Notes: generated by a model from the letters alone, not told the origin. DNA of 64,000 nt from Candidatus Aminicenantota bacterium (GCA_017999365.1 JAGNLW010000002.1:305348-369347); one strand, 5' to 3'; positions 15,537 through 23,769 are shown, counted from the stretch's first letter. Program-made: numbers and translations.

Positions 15537-16484
15537 TTAAGGACAGAGCAGCCGGCGGACAATCTCATCGACCGCCCGGGTCAGCGTTATATTATGTTCC
15601 AATTCCCTTTTCATTCGACGACAGACATTGGCAACCGCAGGTTCGCCGAGGCTAAAGAACTCGCCTATCGTCTTTACCGAATGATCGGTCACGGTATGTC
15701 CGATATAGATGGCAACATTCCGGACGAACCGGCTTCTGGGCCCCAGTTCGGATTCCGTTTCTTTGAGGATCACTCGCATATCGGGCCTGTTCTGGGGCCC
15801 GCTGAGCCGGACCTGACTAGGGCGCTCCGGCTGGGCGGCGGACTTCGAGAACGCCTTCGTCACTAGCGTCACGAAGTCCGGGTTCCCGAGGATCCCGGTC
15901 TTTCTGGCCGCAGCCAGCGGATCGGGGTCCCCGCGCATCATGCGGGCCAGGACCTGTTCTCGATAGGCCTTCCGCGCTTCATCCAGCGAGTTCCCGAAGA
16001 GGCCGAGGACGAACCTGCTTTCGGTCCATGGCCGGGAGGGAGCGGTCCCGAGATATTCGCGGTAATTGGACCATTCATAGTCTTCGGGACGTTCTACGAT
16101 GTGGGCCCTGACGGGATTCAAGTGGATATAGGGAGCGACCTCTTGAGCGTACTCCTTGGCCTGGACCAGCGTGGCCCAGAACCGGGATTGAAAGGCATGT
16201 CCGCAGTGGGCGTGTTCTCTATTGAAATAGTGGGCATATCTGAAGTTGATGAGATGCATGGTCCTTGAGAGATTCCCGTCGGGCGTTTGAAGGAAGATAT
16301 GATAATGGTTCTCCATAAGACAATAGACATGGATGACGACACCGAACCGCTCATGGGCTTTACAGAGGCCATTGAGAAAATGGGTCCTGTCATCGTCGCC
16401 GCCGAAAATGGCCTGCTTTCGGATGCCCCTGGACGTGACATGATAGAACGCCCCCGGGAATTCGATCCGGGGTCGCCTGGCCAT
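15537..16484 (-). CDS. REP-associated tyrosine transposase (RAYT, Y1/IS200-like) with DnaA-like C-terminal domain
   Basis: Single-strand transposase related to IS200/IS605 TnpA, thought to mobilise REP palindromes. FYHVTSRG starts the domain. The HUH metal motif is HYH at residues 60-62 within MENHYHIFL, and the likely nucleophile is Tyr119 in PYIHLNPVRA. A C-terminal segment with RNVAIYIGHTV and GEFFSLGEPAVANVCRRMKREL looks like the DNA-binding domain of DnaA, present in some RAYTs. I chose the ATG at 16482-16484 because AAGGAGA lies 6 nt upstream. Base composition is visibly less GC-rich than the neighbours, suggesting horizontal acquisition. REP copies lie 8 nt beyond its stop and about 80 nt before its start. 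Confidence 0.93.
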   Translation of the reverse strand: MARRPRIEFPGAFYHVTSRGIRKQAIFGGDDDRTHFLNGLCKAHERFGVVIHVYCLMENHYHIFLQTPDGNLSRTMHLINFRYAHYFNREHAHCGHAFQSRFWATLVQAKEYAQEVAPYIHLNPVRAHIVERPEDYEWSNYREYLGTAPSRPWTESRFVLGLFGNSLDEARKAYREQVLARMMRGDPDPLAAARKTGILGNPDFVTLVTKAFSKSAAQPERPSQVRLSGPQNRPDMRVILKETESELGPRSRFVRNVAIYIGHTVTDHSVKTIGEFFSLGEPAVANVCRRMKRELEHNITLTRAVDEIVRRLLCP

Positions 16485-16563
16485 ATCGGTCTCCTTTGGT
16501 CTCCGTCCCAATAGTACTGACGGAGAGGACGGGGCTTTTTTCTCAGTGAACGCGAAAAGGAGA

Positions 16564-16621
16564 GGGTCAGGCCTTCACACTTCCAGGGAGGAAAGAGCGT
16601 CTGTGAATGCCAGGCACCGAC
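16564..16621 (-). repeat. REP-like palindrome, family 1, copy C
   Basis: On the minus strand it begins with GTCGGTGCCTGGCATTCAC immediately after the TAA of the kamA-type gene and ends with GTGTGAAGGCCTGACCC. It is inverted relative to copy B across the transposase gene. The 79 nt between this repeat and the transposase ATG hold a partial hairpin (CTCCGTC / GACGGAG) and a T6 run on the plus strand, but no confident promoter. Confidence 0.85.
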
Positions 16622-17734
16622 TTAGGGCATGGGGGGGGCGCCGTCGAAGCTGTAGCAGGGCGGCGCGGACGGGCGCGGCTTGCGCTTCGGCTTGCCCTTG
16701 ACCTGGGGATAGACGAACAGCTCCCCGGCGTAGTTCCGCAGCACGACCTGGTCCTCGCTGATCGACTGGAGGTACTTCGGCAGGACCGGGATCTTGCCGC
16801 CGCCCCCGGGCGCGTCGATGCAGTAGTAGGGCACGGCCAGGCCGGACGTCCAGCCCCGCAGGTTCTCCATGACCTCGAGCCCCTTCTCGACCGTCGTCCG
16901 CAGGTGCTCCGTGCCGCTGACGTAGTCGGCCTGGTAGATGTAGTACGGCCGGACCCTCGCCGACAGCAGCTTCTGCATGAGCCGGCGCATGACCAGCGGG
17001 TCGTCGTTGACGCCCTTGAGCAGGACCGTCTGGTTGCCGAGCGGGATGCCCGCGTCGGCCAGCCGCCCCAGCGCCAGCGACGACTCCGGCGTGATCTCGT
17101 CGGGGTGGTTGAAGTGGACGTTGACGTAGAGCGGGTGGTACTTCTTGAGCATGGCCGCGAGCTTCTCGGTGACCCGCTGCGGCAGGACGCACGGCACCCG
17201 CGTGCCGATGCGGATGATCTCGACGTGGGGGATGGCCCGGACGCCTTTGACGACGGCCTCGAGCCGGCGGTCGCTGAGCATGAGCGGGTCGCCGCCCGAG
17301 ATGACGACGTCGCGGATCTCCGGGTGGCTGCGGATGTAGGCCAGCCCGTCCTCGATGTAGCGGGGATGGATCTTCGACGGGTCGCCGACCTTCCGCTTCC
17401 GCGTGCAGAAGCGGCAGTACGAGGCGCAGCTGTGGGAGACCAGGAACAGGCAGCGGTCGGGGTAGCGGTGGACGATGCTCGGCACCGGCGAGTCGTGGTC
17501 CTCCTCGAGCGGGTCGGCGACGCCCGTGTCGGCCTCGAGCTCGGCCGCGTCGGGCACCATCTGGCGCCACATGGCGTCGCCGCGCTCCTTGATCAGACCG
17601 GCGTAATACGGCGTGATCTGGATCTTGAAGACCTTGGCGATGCGGCGGACCTCCTCGAGGTCGAGGCCGAACTTCGCGGCGATGTCTTCGGGCTTGCGGA
17701 GAGCCCCTTTGAGCAGGCGTTGCCAGTCGTCCAT
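16622..17734 (-). CDS. KamA-family radical SAM / PLP aminomutase (lysine 2,3-aminomutase-like)
   Basis: Lysine 2,3-aminomutases shift the alpha-amino group of lysine to C3, giving beta-lysine, using a 4Fe-4S/SAM radical and PLP. The cluster motif is SHSCASYCRFCTRKR, and ISGGDPLMLSD is the SAM-binding GGD region. The PLP lysine is expected in APGGGGKIPVLP. At 370 aa it is shorter than clostridial KamA (about 415 aa) and close to EpmB-like and compact KamA proteins. The last roughly 30 residues are proline/lysine rich. It is the fourth gene of an operon with two ATP-grasp ligases and an acetyltransferase. No epmA or efp gene is nearby, so EF-P modification is not indicated. The substrate may be lysine or another amino acid. 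Confidence 0.88.
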   Translation of the reverse strand: MDDWQRLLKGALRKPEDIAAKFGLDLEEVRRIAKVFKIQITPYYAGLIKERGDAMWRQMVPDAAELEADTGVADPLEEDHDSPVPSIVHRYPDRCLFLVSHSCASYCRFCTRKRKVGDPSKIHPRYIEDGLAYIRSHPEIRDVVISGGDPLMLSDRRLEAVVKGVRAIPHVEIIRIGTRVPCVLPQRVTEKLAAMLKKYHPLYVNVHFNHPDEITPESSLALGRLADAGIPLGNQTVLLKGVNDDPLVMRRLMQKLLSARVRPYYIYQADYVSGTEHLRTTVEKGLEVMENLRGWTSGLAVPYYCIDAPGGGGKIPVLPKYLQSISEDQVVLRNYAGELFVYPQVKGKPKRKPRPSAPPCYSFDGAPPMP

Positions 17735-17744
17735 CTCCGAACTC

Positions 17745-18218
17745 CTAACGGAAATACTTCGCGTAGATGACGCGATCGTCGCCGGCCCGGTAGAAGTCCG
17801 GGACCCGGGCGACCTCTTTATAGTCGAGATCGATGTAGAACCGTCTCGTGCCGTGGTACTTGGGCTGGGACGAGGTCTCGATGATGATGACCCGCCCGTC
17901 CCTCTTCCGGACCTCGTCCTCGAGCCAGCGGACGAGCTCCTTGCCCCTCCCCTTCCCCTGCTCGGACGGCGCGACGGCCATCCAGTAGAGGTCGTAGGCC
18001 CCCTCGGCCAGGGGCGTCGGGCCCCAGGTCATGTACCCGGCCGCGCCGCCGCCCTCGCCCTCGACGACGACGACATGGTAGTCCTTCTGGTCCGGCTGCC
18101 CGAGGTAGATGTCGATGAGCTCCTCGGCCACGCCGACCTCGGCCTCGGTGAAGAAGCCGGTGGCCCGGACGAGCCCGAGCACGTCGGCCTTATCGCGCGG
18201 CGCCATCGGCCGGATCAT
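17745..18218 (-). CDS. GNAT-family N-acetyltransferase
   Basis: A 157-aa acetyl-CoA-dependent transferase. The acetyl-CoA loop is VAPSEQGKGRGKELV, preceded by the beta-strand YDLYWMAV, and the C-terminus RRFYIDLDYKEVARVPDFY is typical of GNATs. In archaea, lysine 2,3-aminomutase (AblA) works with a GNAT (AblB) to make N-epsilon-acetyl-beta-lysine. Here too a GNAT lies 10 nt upstream of the aminomutase gene, so acetylation of a beta-amino acid or of a ligated product is the leading idea. It overlaps the end of the upstream ligase by 29 nt. Confidence 0.82.
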   Translation of the reverse strand: MIRPMAPRDKADVLGLVRATGFFTEAEVGVAEELIDIYLGQPDQKDYHVVVVEGEGGGAAGYMTWGPTPLAEGAYDLYWMAVAPSEQGKGRGKELVRWLEDEVRKRDGRVIIIETSSQPKYHGTRRFYIDLDYKEVARVPDFYRAGDDRVIYAKYFR

Positions 18219-19224
18219 GGACGGCCCTCCTCGCCATGGCGTTGTCGATCATCAGGCCCCAGAAGGCGGCGTAGCCGATGCCGGCCGCGGCCAGGGCCCG
18301 GGCGTAGCCGGCGTTGTTGCTGATGTCGGGGTTGGGATTGACCTCGAGGATGAACGGCCGGCCCTTGGCGTCCATCCGGAAGTCGACCCGGGCGTAGTCG
18401 CGGCAGCCCAGGGTCCGGAAGGCCGCCTCGGCCAGCCCCTGGAGCCGCCCGCGCAGCTCGTCGTCGATGGGGGCCGGGCAGACCGGCGGCGTCTTCTGGT
18501 AGAAGGGATGGTCCTCGAACCACTTGGCGTCGTAGCCGAGGATGCGCGGCGTGTCCTTGGGCAGGGCCGAGAAGTCGATCTCGGAGACCGGCAGGGCCCG
18601 GACCTTGCCGTTCTCGAGGACGGCCACGTTGAACTCGCGCCCGTCGATGAAGGCCTCGACCAGGGCCGGCTGCTTGTAGTTCTCGAGGCATCGCCGGACC
18701 TGGCGCCGCAGGGCCTCCTCGTCGCGGACGACCGAATCGGGGTAGACGCCCAAGCTGGCGTCCTCGGAGTTCGGCTTGACGATAAGGGGGAACCTCAGCT
18801 CGAGCGGCTCCTCTCCCGTCAGCATGAGCTGGGCCGGCGCCGTCGGCAGCCCGGCCGCCTTGAGCACGGCCTTGGCCTTGAACTTATCCTGGCAGAAAGC
18901 CAGCGTCTTGGCCGGCGAGCCGGTGAAGGTCAGGCCGAGGAGCTCGAAGATGCCGGCGATGTTGGACTCCCACTGCGGCCGGCCGTAATAGCCCTCGCAG
19001 AGGTTGATCAGGCCGTCGGGGTTGAGCTCGCGGACCCGCCCCAGGAAGTTGAACAGGCTCTTCTGGAGCGGCACGAGCGTCGTCGCCACGCCCAGGCTCT
19101 GGACGGCCTCCTGGGCCTGCTTGGCCATCTCGGCCACGGACTCCTCGGACAGACGCTCGCCCGTCGCCGTCGGTCTCGGTTCGTAGGCGTTGTAGACGAT
19201 GGCGATATGGGGGGAAGCGGTCAT
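18190..19224 (-). CDS. D-Ala-D-Ala ligase-like ATP-grasp ligase B
   Basis: A 344-aa ATP-grasp enzyme that should join a carboxylate to an amine via an acyl phosphate. ATP-grasp features are FPLIVKPNSEDASLGV, ALVEAFIDGREFNVAVLENG, and the metal-binding YARVDFRMDAKGRPFILEVNPNPDIS, all complete. It lacks the N-terminal substrate motifs of genuine Ddl, and it is one of two such ligases in the operon, so a peptidoglycan role is unlikely. The start overlaps ligase A's stop by 4 nt, and its 3' end overlaps the GNAT gene. Two sequential ligations of amino acids, one perhaps a beta-amino acid, would fit. Confidence 0.85.
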   Translation of the reverse strand: MTASPHIAIVYNAYEPRPTATGERLSEESVAEMAKQAQEAVQSLGVATTLVPLQKSLFNFLGRVRELNPDGLINLCEGYYGRPQWESNIAGIFELLGLTFTGSPAKTLAFCQDKFKAKAVLKAAGLPTAPAQLMLTGEEPLELRFPLIVKPNSEDASLGVYPDSVVRDEEALRRQVRRCLENYKQPALVEAFIDGREFNVAVLENGKVRALPVSEIDFSALPKDTPRILGYDAKWFEDHPFYQKTPPVCPAPIDDELRGRLQGLAEAAFRTLGCRDYARVDFRMDAKGRPFILEVNPNPDISNNAGYARALAAAGIGYAAFWGLMIDNAMARRAVHDPADGAAR

Positions 19225-20330
19225 GCACGATCCGCGAGGACCGCCGGCCGTTCGCTCGCCGCGGGCCGGATGCGCGTCGGACGGAGGCCGTAGCGCTTGC
19301 CGGCCTCCTCGACCACTCTGTGGATCAGGTCCGAATAGGAATAGCCGGCGGTCCGGGCCGCCTTGGGCAGGCAGGAGTTGTCCTCGGGCCGGGGCAGGAT
19401 GCCCGGCAGGGGATTGATCTCGAGGATGTTGGGCTCGCCCTTGTCGTCGAGCCGGACGTCGATCCGGGCCCAGTCCCGGATGCGCAGGACGCGGCAGGTC
19501 CGCGCGACGAGGCTCTCGATCTTGGCCGCCAGGACGGGCGGGACGGGGGCCGGGCACTTGAAGATGTCCAGCGGCTTCTCGCGCGTGTCCCAGAGCCACT
19601 TGGCCTCGTACGAGTAGATGGGCGCCGCCCCGGCCGGCAGCTGGCCGTGATCGATCTCGACGATGGGCAGGACCTCGTAGTTCGGGTCGTTGCCGAGGAC
19701 GCCGACCGTGAACTCGCGCCCGCCGAGGAAGCGCTCGACGATGACCGGCTGCTTGTAGGTCGCGACGACCTCGTCGACCCGTTCGTAGAGCTCGCCCAGG
19801 CTGTGGACGAGGGAGTTGTTCTTGATGCCCTTGCTCGAGCCCTCGGTCAGCGGCTTGACGATGGCCGGCAGGCGGACGCCGGCCGGGATGGCCGCGGCCG
19901 ACTCGACGATCCAGAAGGCCGGGTTGGGGATGCGGTGGTAGGACAGGATCTCCTTGGCCCGCGACTTGTCGAGGCAGATGCCGAGGGTCAGCGGATCGGA
20001 GCCCGTGTAGGGAATGTCCAACATCTCGCAGACCGTCGGGATGTGGGACTCGCGGTTGGGGCCGACGACGCGCTCGGCGATGTTGAAGACGAGCTGGGGG
20101 CGCTGGCGCTTGAGCCGGCCGTAGGCCTTGTCGTCGGACTCGACGAAGACGACCTGGTGTTTTTCCCGGAGGGCCTGCCCGACCGCGGCGATCGTCTCGT
20201 CCGAATCGCACTCGGCGAGCATGTCGGGCGGAAGTGGAGGCTCGTCCTCCTCGCCCTTCGGCTCGTCGGGCCGGCGATCGAGCGTCGCCTCCATGCCCGC
20301 TTTCGAGCTATAGACCAAAGCGATCTTCAT
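19221..20330 (-). CDS. D-Ala-D-Ala ligase-like ATP-grasp ligase A
   Basis: First gene of the four-gene operon, 369 aa. ATP-grasp motifs are LPAIVKPLTEGSSKGIKNN, VIVERFLGGREFTVGVLG and WARIDVRLDDKGEPNILEINPLPGI. An unusual acidic segment (residues about 19-40, rich in Glu, Asp and Pro) follows the first beta-strand, where Ddl proteins normally bind substrate. It is homologous to ligase B but clearly diverged, suggesting different substrates. A near-consensus sigma-70 promoter lies about 70 nt upstream. No peptidoglycan (mur/fts) genes are nearby. Confidence 0.85.
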   Translation of the reverse strand: MKIALVYSSKAGMEATLDRRPDEPKGEEDEPPLPPDMLAECDSDETIAAVGQALREKHQVVFVESDDKAYGRLKRQRPQLVFNIAERVVGPNRESHIPTVCEMLDIPYTGSDPLTLGICLDKSRAKEILSYHRIPNPAFWIVESAAAIPAGVRLPAIVKPLTEGSSKGIKNNSLVHSLGELYERVDEVVATYKQPVIVERFLGGREFTVGVLGNDPNYEVLPIVEIDHGQLPAGAAPIYSYEAKWLWDTREKPLDIFKCPAPVPPVLAAKIESLVARTCRVLRIRDWARIDVRLDDKGEPNILEINPLPGILPRPEDNSCLPKAARTAGYSYSDLIHRVVEEAGKRYGLRPTRIRPAASERPAVLADRA

Positions 20331-20397
20331 CTCGTGTTCCTTCTCTCAACCTGTTCTTGCGCGGAAATCTCTCTCGAGTTCCATTTTTTCATTTTCA

Positions 20398-20425
20398 TTT
20401 ATAGACCATTCTAACCGATTGTCAA
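20398..20425 (-). promoter_or_regulatory. Predicted strong sigma-70 promoter of the ligase/GNAT/KamA operon
   Basis: Minus-strand TTGACA, a 16-bp spacer, then TATAAA. It lies in an unusually AT-rich stretch (20380-20460) and leaves a leader of about 60 nt. The rest of 20331-20608 holds only a small palindrome (CCAC/GTGG near 20477) and GC-rich sequence after the antiporter gene; no gene is seen there. Confidence 0.75.
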
Positions 20426-20608
20426 GCGTTTTCTGGCTTTTGACCGCTTTTTTTTGTGTCGTGACGCGGCCGGACCACCATTAGTGGGGCCGTTCGGAGG
20501 CCTCCTGTTTGGCCCTTCGCGCGCGCCCGTCGCGACCGGACCGCCGCCGCGGCGCAGGGCTCCAGGCGGGTGGCGAACGGGGAGTTCATGGCGGGTGTCC
20601 GGAGGTCT

Positions 20609-21859
20609 CTACCTGAAGAACAGCAGCGTGACGACGACGTAGAGCGGCACGAGGACCACGAACGAGTAGAGCATGTAGCCGAAGAACGACGGCATCTTCA
20701 GCTTGTGCTCCTCGGCGATGACCTTGACCATGAAGTTGGGGCCGTTGCCGATGTAGGAGTTGGCGCCCATGAACACGGCCCCGGCGCTGATGGCCATCAG
20801 GAACAGGTGGGGCACGCCGACGACGGGCCCGTTGAGGCCGAGCCCCTGGGACATGGACAGGAAGGCCAGGTAGGTCGGCGTGTTGTCGAGGAAGGAGGAC
20901 AGGGAGCCGGTCATCCAGAAGAACTGCCAGGGCTTGCCGATGCCCATCTCCGCGGCCCGCGAGCTCAGGATGAGCAGGGCCGGGACCATGGTCACGAAGA
21001 TGCCGGCGAACAGGACGGCCACCTCGATGATCGGATTGTAGGTGAAGCGGTTGTCGACGCGGCATTCCCGCTTGGTCGTCAGCAGCGACATCACGGTCAT
21101 GAGGACGAGCACGCCCTCGCGGCGCGGGAAGGGCAGGAAGATGCCGGCGATGACCCCGGCCAGCCAGAGGAAGTTGATCGTCCCCGTCATGTGCAGGGGC
21201 ACGACCCGGCGCCGGTCGCGGATGAGGTCCCGGCACTCCTCCTTGCGGTACTGGAAGCCGTCGTAGAGGTAGAAGACGGCCACGACGCCGCCGACCATGA
21301 GGGCCCAGAGCGGCAGGAGCCGCAGCGTCCAGAAGAAGGGCACGCCCTTGATGAAGCCCATGAACAGCGGCGGGTCGCCGAGCGGGGTCAGCAGGCCGCC
21401 GATGTTGGAGACGACGAAGATGAAGAAGATGGGGATGTGCAGCGTGTGCTTGCGCTCGGAATTGGTCTTCAGGAGCGGCCGGATGAGGAGCATACTGGCG
21501 CCCGTCGTGCCGATGAAGTTGGCCAGGACGGCGCCGACGAGGAGGAAGAGCGAGTTGACCTCGGGCGTGGCCTTGAGGTCGCCCTTGAGGACGATGCCGC
21601 CCGAGATGATGAACAGGGCCGTCAGCAGGATGAGGAACGAGGCGTAGTCCTTCATCGACAGGACCAGCTCGTGCGGGGCGTGCATCAGGAAGTAGGCCGC
21701 GATCGGCAGGGACCACAGGAAGGCCACCAGGCCCTTGTTCTTGTGGCTCTCCCAGAAGTGCGGCGCCTTGAGCGGCAGCAGGGCGATGGACAGAAGGAGC
21801 CCGACGAACGGGACGACCGTCCACAGCGAGAGCGTCTGACCGAGGTTGTGGGCTTCCAT
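20609..21859 (-). CDS. CitMHS/NhaD-type ion transporter (putative Na+/H+ antiporter)
   Basis: A 416-aa polytopic inner-membrane protein of the ion-transporter superfamily, with about ten to twelve hydrophobic segments. Conserved-looking parts are ANFIGTTGASMLLIRP, SNIGGLLTPLGDPPLFMGF and SFLDNTPTYLAFL, the paired re-entrant signatures of NhaD/CitMHS transporters. Sodium/proton exchange or carboxylate transport are both possible; the TPLGDPPL form favours the former. It begins 15 nt after the stop of the unknown gene upstream, so the two are likely co-transcribed. Confidence 0.85.
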   Translation of the reverse strand: MEAHNLGQTLSLWTVVPFVGLLLSIALLPLKAPHFWESHKNKGLVAFLWSLPIAAYFLMHAPHELVLSMKDYASFLILLTALFIISGGIVLKGDLKATPEVNSLFLLVGAVLANFIGTTGASMLLIRPLLKTNSERKHTLHIPIFFIFVVSNIGGLLTPLGDPPLFMGFIKGVPFFWTLRLLPLWALMVGGVVAVFYLYDGFQYRKEECRDLIRDRRRVVPLHMTGTINFLWLAGVIAGIFLPFPRREGVLVLMTVMSLLTTKRECRVDNRFTYNPIIEVAVLFAGIFVTMVPALLILSSRAAEMGIGKPWQFFWMTGSLSSFLDNTPTYLAFLSMSQGLGLNGPVVGVPHLFLMAISAGAVFMGANSYIGNGPNFMVKVIAEEHKLKMPSFFGYMLYSFVVLVPLYVVVTLLFFR

Positions 21860-21874
21860 AAGAGGACGATTATA

Positions 21875-22711
21875 TCACGGCAGGAAAGCCGTGGATAGGT
21901 AGAAGGCCCGGGCCGGGACCTTGCGCCGCGCGGCTTTTTCCTCGTACGGCCGCAGGAGCGAGCGGTCGTCGCTCGGCGGCGTCAGGACGACGAGCGCGGC
22001 GCCCGCCTCCCAGAGCGCGGCGAAGGTCTCGAGGGCCAGGCCGGTCTCGACGTGGACGACGGCCCGCGAACCGGCTGCGGCCGCGGCCCGGGCCACGCCC
22101 AGGGCCCTGTCCGCCCAGCCCTCGTCGGCGGCGCCGCGGTCCGAGAAGTGGACCCAGGCCCGGCGCGCCGCCGGCGCCGCGAGCTCCGCCGGGAGCGCCC
22201 CGGCGTGGTAGACGACGAAATAGCCGCGGCCCTTCCTGGCCGCCGCGGCCAGCCCGGCCAGGTCCTCCGGGTCGCGGGCGTGGGCCCGGTCGGAAACGTG
22301 GAGGTCGAGGCCCGCGCCGAGCAGGTCGGTCAGGGCCAGGCGGGTGAAGCCCTCCGTCGCGTCCGGCGACGGCAGCGGGCCGTGCCAGAAGGCGGCCGGC
22401 CGGGTGCCGCCCCGGCGGCAGGCTTCGAGCAGGACCTCCCACTCGTCGGCCCGCGGGCGGGCCTCGTCCGAGGTCAGGATGCGGCCGCCGGCATCGGCCA
22501 GGGACTCGAGGCGGACGAGGTCGAAACGCCCGGTGTCGAGCAGGCTCAGCCGGATGCGCCGCCGGGCGGCGTAGCGGACGGCGTCGGCCAGGGCCTCGAA
22601 GTCGAACTGGTCGTCGCGGATGACCAGGTCCTGCCGCGTCCGGACGCGGTCCATGAGCTCGTAGGTGCGGACGACGCCGCCGATGCCGTCGACGATGGAC
22701 TTTTCGCTCAT
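21875..22711 (-). CDS. Unrecognised protein of about 278 aa
   Basis: No family is recognised. The protein is soluble-looking and rich in Ala and Arg, with an alternating alpha/beta character. LVIRDDQFDFEALADAV, RIRLSLLDTGRFD and GYFVVYHAGALP could be strands and helices of a TIM-like or Rossmann-like fold. There is no signal peptide or cysteine cluster. I chose the ATG at 22709-22711 (MSEKSIVDG). An in-frame ATG at 22735 would add eight residues, and neither has a strong ribosome-binding site. Codon use matches the neighbours, so it is a real gene. Being 15 nt upstream of the transporter suggests a linked role, but none can be named. Confidence 0.65.
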   Translation of the reverse strand: MSEKSIVDGIGGVVRTYELMDRVRTRQDLVIRDDQFDFEALADAVRYAARRRIRLSLLDTGRFDLVRLESLADAGGRILTSDEARPRADEWEVLLEACRRGGTRPAAFWHGPLPSPDATEGFTRLALTDLLGAGLDLHVSDRAHARDPEDLAGLAAAARKGRGYFVVYHAGALPAELAAPAARRAWVHFSDRGAADEGWADRALGVARAAAAAGSRAVVHVETGLALETFAALWEAGAALVVLTPPSDDRSLLRPYEEKAARRKVPARAFYLSTAFLP

Positions 22712-22796
22712 GTCCGGAATCTCAAGATATACCATCCGGGCCCCGAGGTGTCAAACGTCGGCTTGGAGCGGTTCGGAGGATCATTTCGCCCTCATG

Positions 22797-22940
22797 GGGA
22801 AAGTTTAAAGACGCCCTCCGGTGCGCCGGACTCGGCGCCAAAACAACTCGCTCGGCTTGCGCTAAGCCTCGCTCAAACACGTTTTGTCGGTTTCCAGGGA
22901 AACTCCCCTCGTCCGCCACGCCGTTTGGCTAAACTTTCCC
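22797..22940. repeat. 144-bp palindrome-rich intergenic element bounded by inverted GGGAAAGTTTA repeats
   Basis: The ends are GGGAAAGTTTA and TAAACTTTCCC, exact inverted repeats. Inside are several nested hairpins: CCGG-TGCG-CCGG, GGCTT-GCGCT-AAGCC inside an AAAC/GTTTT stem, and GTTTCC-AG-GGAAAC. No open frame with coding character crosses it. It could be a miniature mobile palindromic element or a structured RNA. It occupies most of the 356-bp gap before queC; the rest of that gap holds the queC promoter and AT-richer sequence without other recognisable features. Confidence 0.55.
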
Positions 22941-23020
22941 AAATCGGGCTCAACGATTCTCCTCTCCGCTCTTCAACGCCTCCTTTTGAAATGATGAAGT
23001 CGCGAGTTCCGACGGCCAAC

Positions 23021-23049
23021 TTGCTAATCTCGGGGGCCTCCTCTATTAT
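23021..23049 (+). promoter_or_regulatory. Predicted sigma-70 promoter of queCDE
   Basis: TTGCTA, a 17-bp spacer, then TATTAT. The expected transcription start near 23056 leaves about 12 nt before the GTG at 23068. That is too short for a preQ1 riboswitch, and none was recognised. Confidence 0.6.
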
Positions 23050-23067
23050 TCATGCCAGGTGAGATTC

Positions 23068-23769
23068 GTGACATCCTGCGTGGTCCTGTTCTCCGGCGGG
23101 CTCGATTCGACGACGGCCCTGGCCTGGGCCCTGGAACGCTACGACCGCGTCCACGCGCTGACCTTCGATTACGGCCAGCGCCACCGGGTCGAGATCGCCC
23201 TGGCCCGGCGGGCCGCCCGGCGCCTGGGCGTCCCCCACGCCGTCCTCGAGGTCGACCTGCGCCCCGTCGGCGGCTCGGCCCTGACCGACGCCGCGATCGC
23301 CCTCCCCCGCTCCCCCGTCCGACGCCGCGCCGCCCGGCCGGCCGGGCCGCCCTCGACCTACGTGCCGTTCCGCAACGGCGTCTTCCTGGCCCTGGCCGCG
23401 GCCTGGGCCGAAGCCCGGGGGGTCCGCGACCTCGTCTGCGGCTTCCACGTCGCCGACTCGCCCGACTACCCCGACACGACCCGGGCCTTCGTCCGGGCCA
23501 TGGAGCGGGCCGTCCGGGCCGGGACCAGAGCCGCCTTCGGCGGCCCGCCGCCCCGCATCCTGGCGCCGCTCATCGGCCTGGACAAGCCCGGCATCATCCG
23601 CCTGGGTCTCCGCCTCGGGGCCGACTACTCCCGTTCCGTCTCCTGCTACGCCGGCGGCGAGCGCCCCTGCGGCGCGTGCTCGTCCTGCCGCTTCCGGGCC
23701 GAGGCCTGGCGGGCCGTCGGCCTCGAGGACCCGCTGCTCGCCCGCCTGCGAAAGAGAGGTCACCGATGA
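23068..23769 (+). CDS. queC: 7-cyano-7-deazaguanine synthase QueC
   Basis: QueC converts 7-carboxy-7-deazaguanine to preQ0 with ATP and ammonia. The PP-loop motif LFSGGLDSTTAL starts at about residue 6. TYVPFRNGVFLALAAAWAE is a family signature. The zinc cysteines are in SCYAGGERPCGACSSC near the C-terminus. I chose the GTG at 23068 because AGGTGAG lies 6 nt upstream; a GTG three codons earlier is possible. Length is 233 aa. Its stop overlaps the queD ATG. The middle segment (RSPVRRRAARPAG) is Arg/Ala rich. Confidence 0.96.
   Translation: MTSCVVLFSGGLDSTTALAWALERYDRVHALTFDYGQRHRVEIALARRAARRLGVPHAVLEVDLRPVGGSALTDAAIALPRSPVRRRAARPAGPPSTYVPFRNGVFLALAAAWAEARGVRDLVCGFHVADSPDYPDTTRAFVRAMERAVRAGTRAAFGGPPPRILAPLIGLDKPGIIRLGLRLGADYSRSVSCYAGGERPCGACSSCRFRAEAWRAVGLEDPLLARLRKRGHR

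Noticed and set aside
16485..16511. TTG start nine codons upstream for the RAYT gene
   Set aside because: The ATG at 16484 has a strong AAGGAGA at good spacing, and the family's N-terminus begins there.
16622..17734. Assignment of the aminomutase to EF-P modification (EpmB)
   Set aside because: No epmA or efp gene is nearby, and the operon partners are ATP-grasp ligases and a GNAT instead.
23041..23067. preQ1 riboswitch expected before queC
   Set aside because: The predicted transcription start leaves only about 12 nt of leader, and no preQ1 aptamer pattern is visible.
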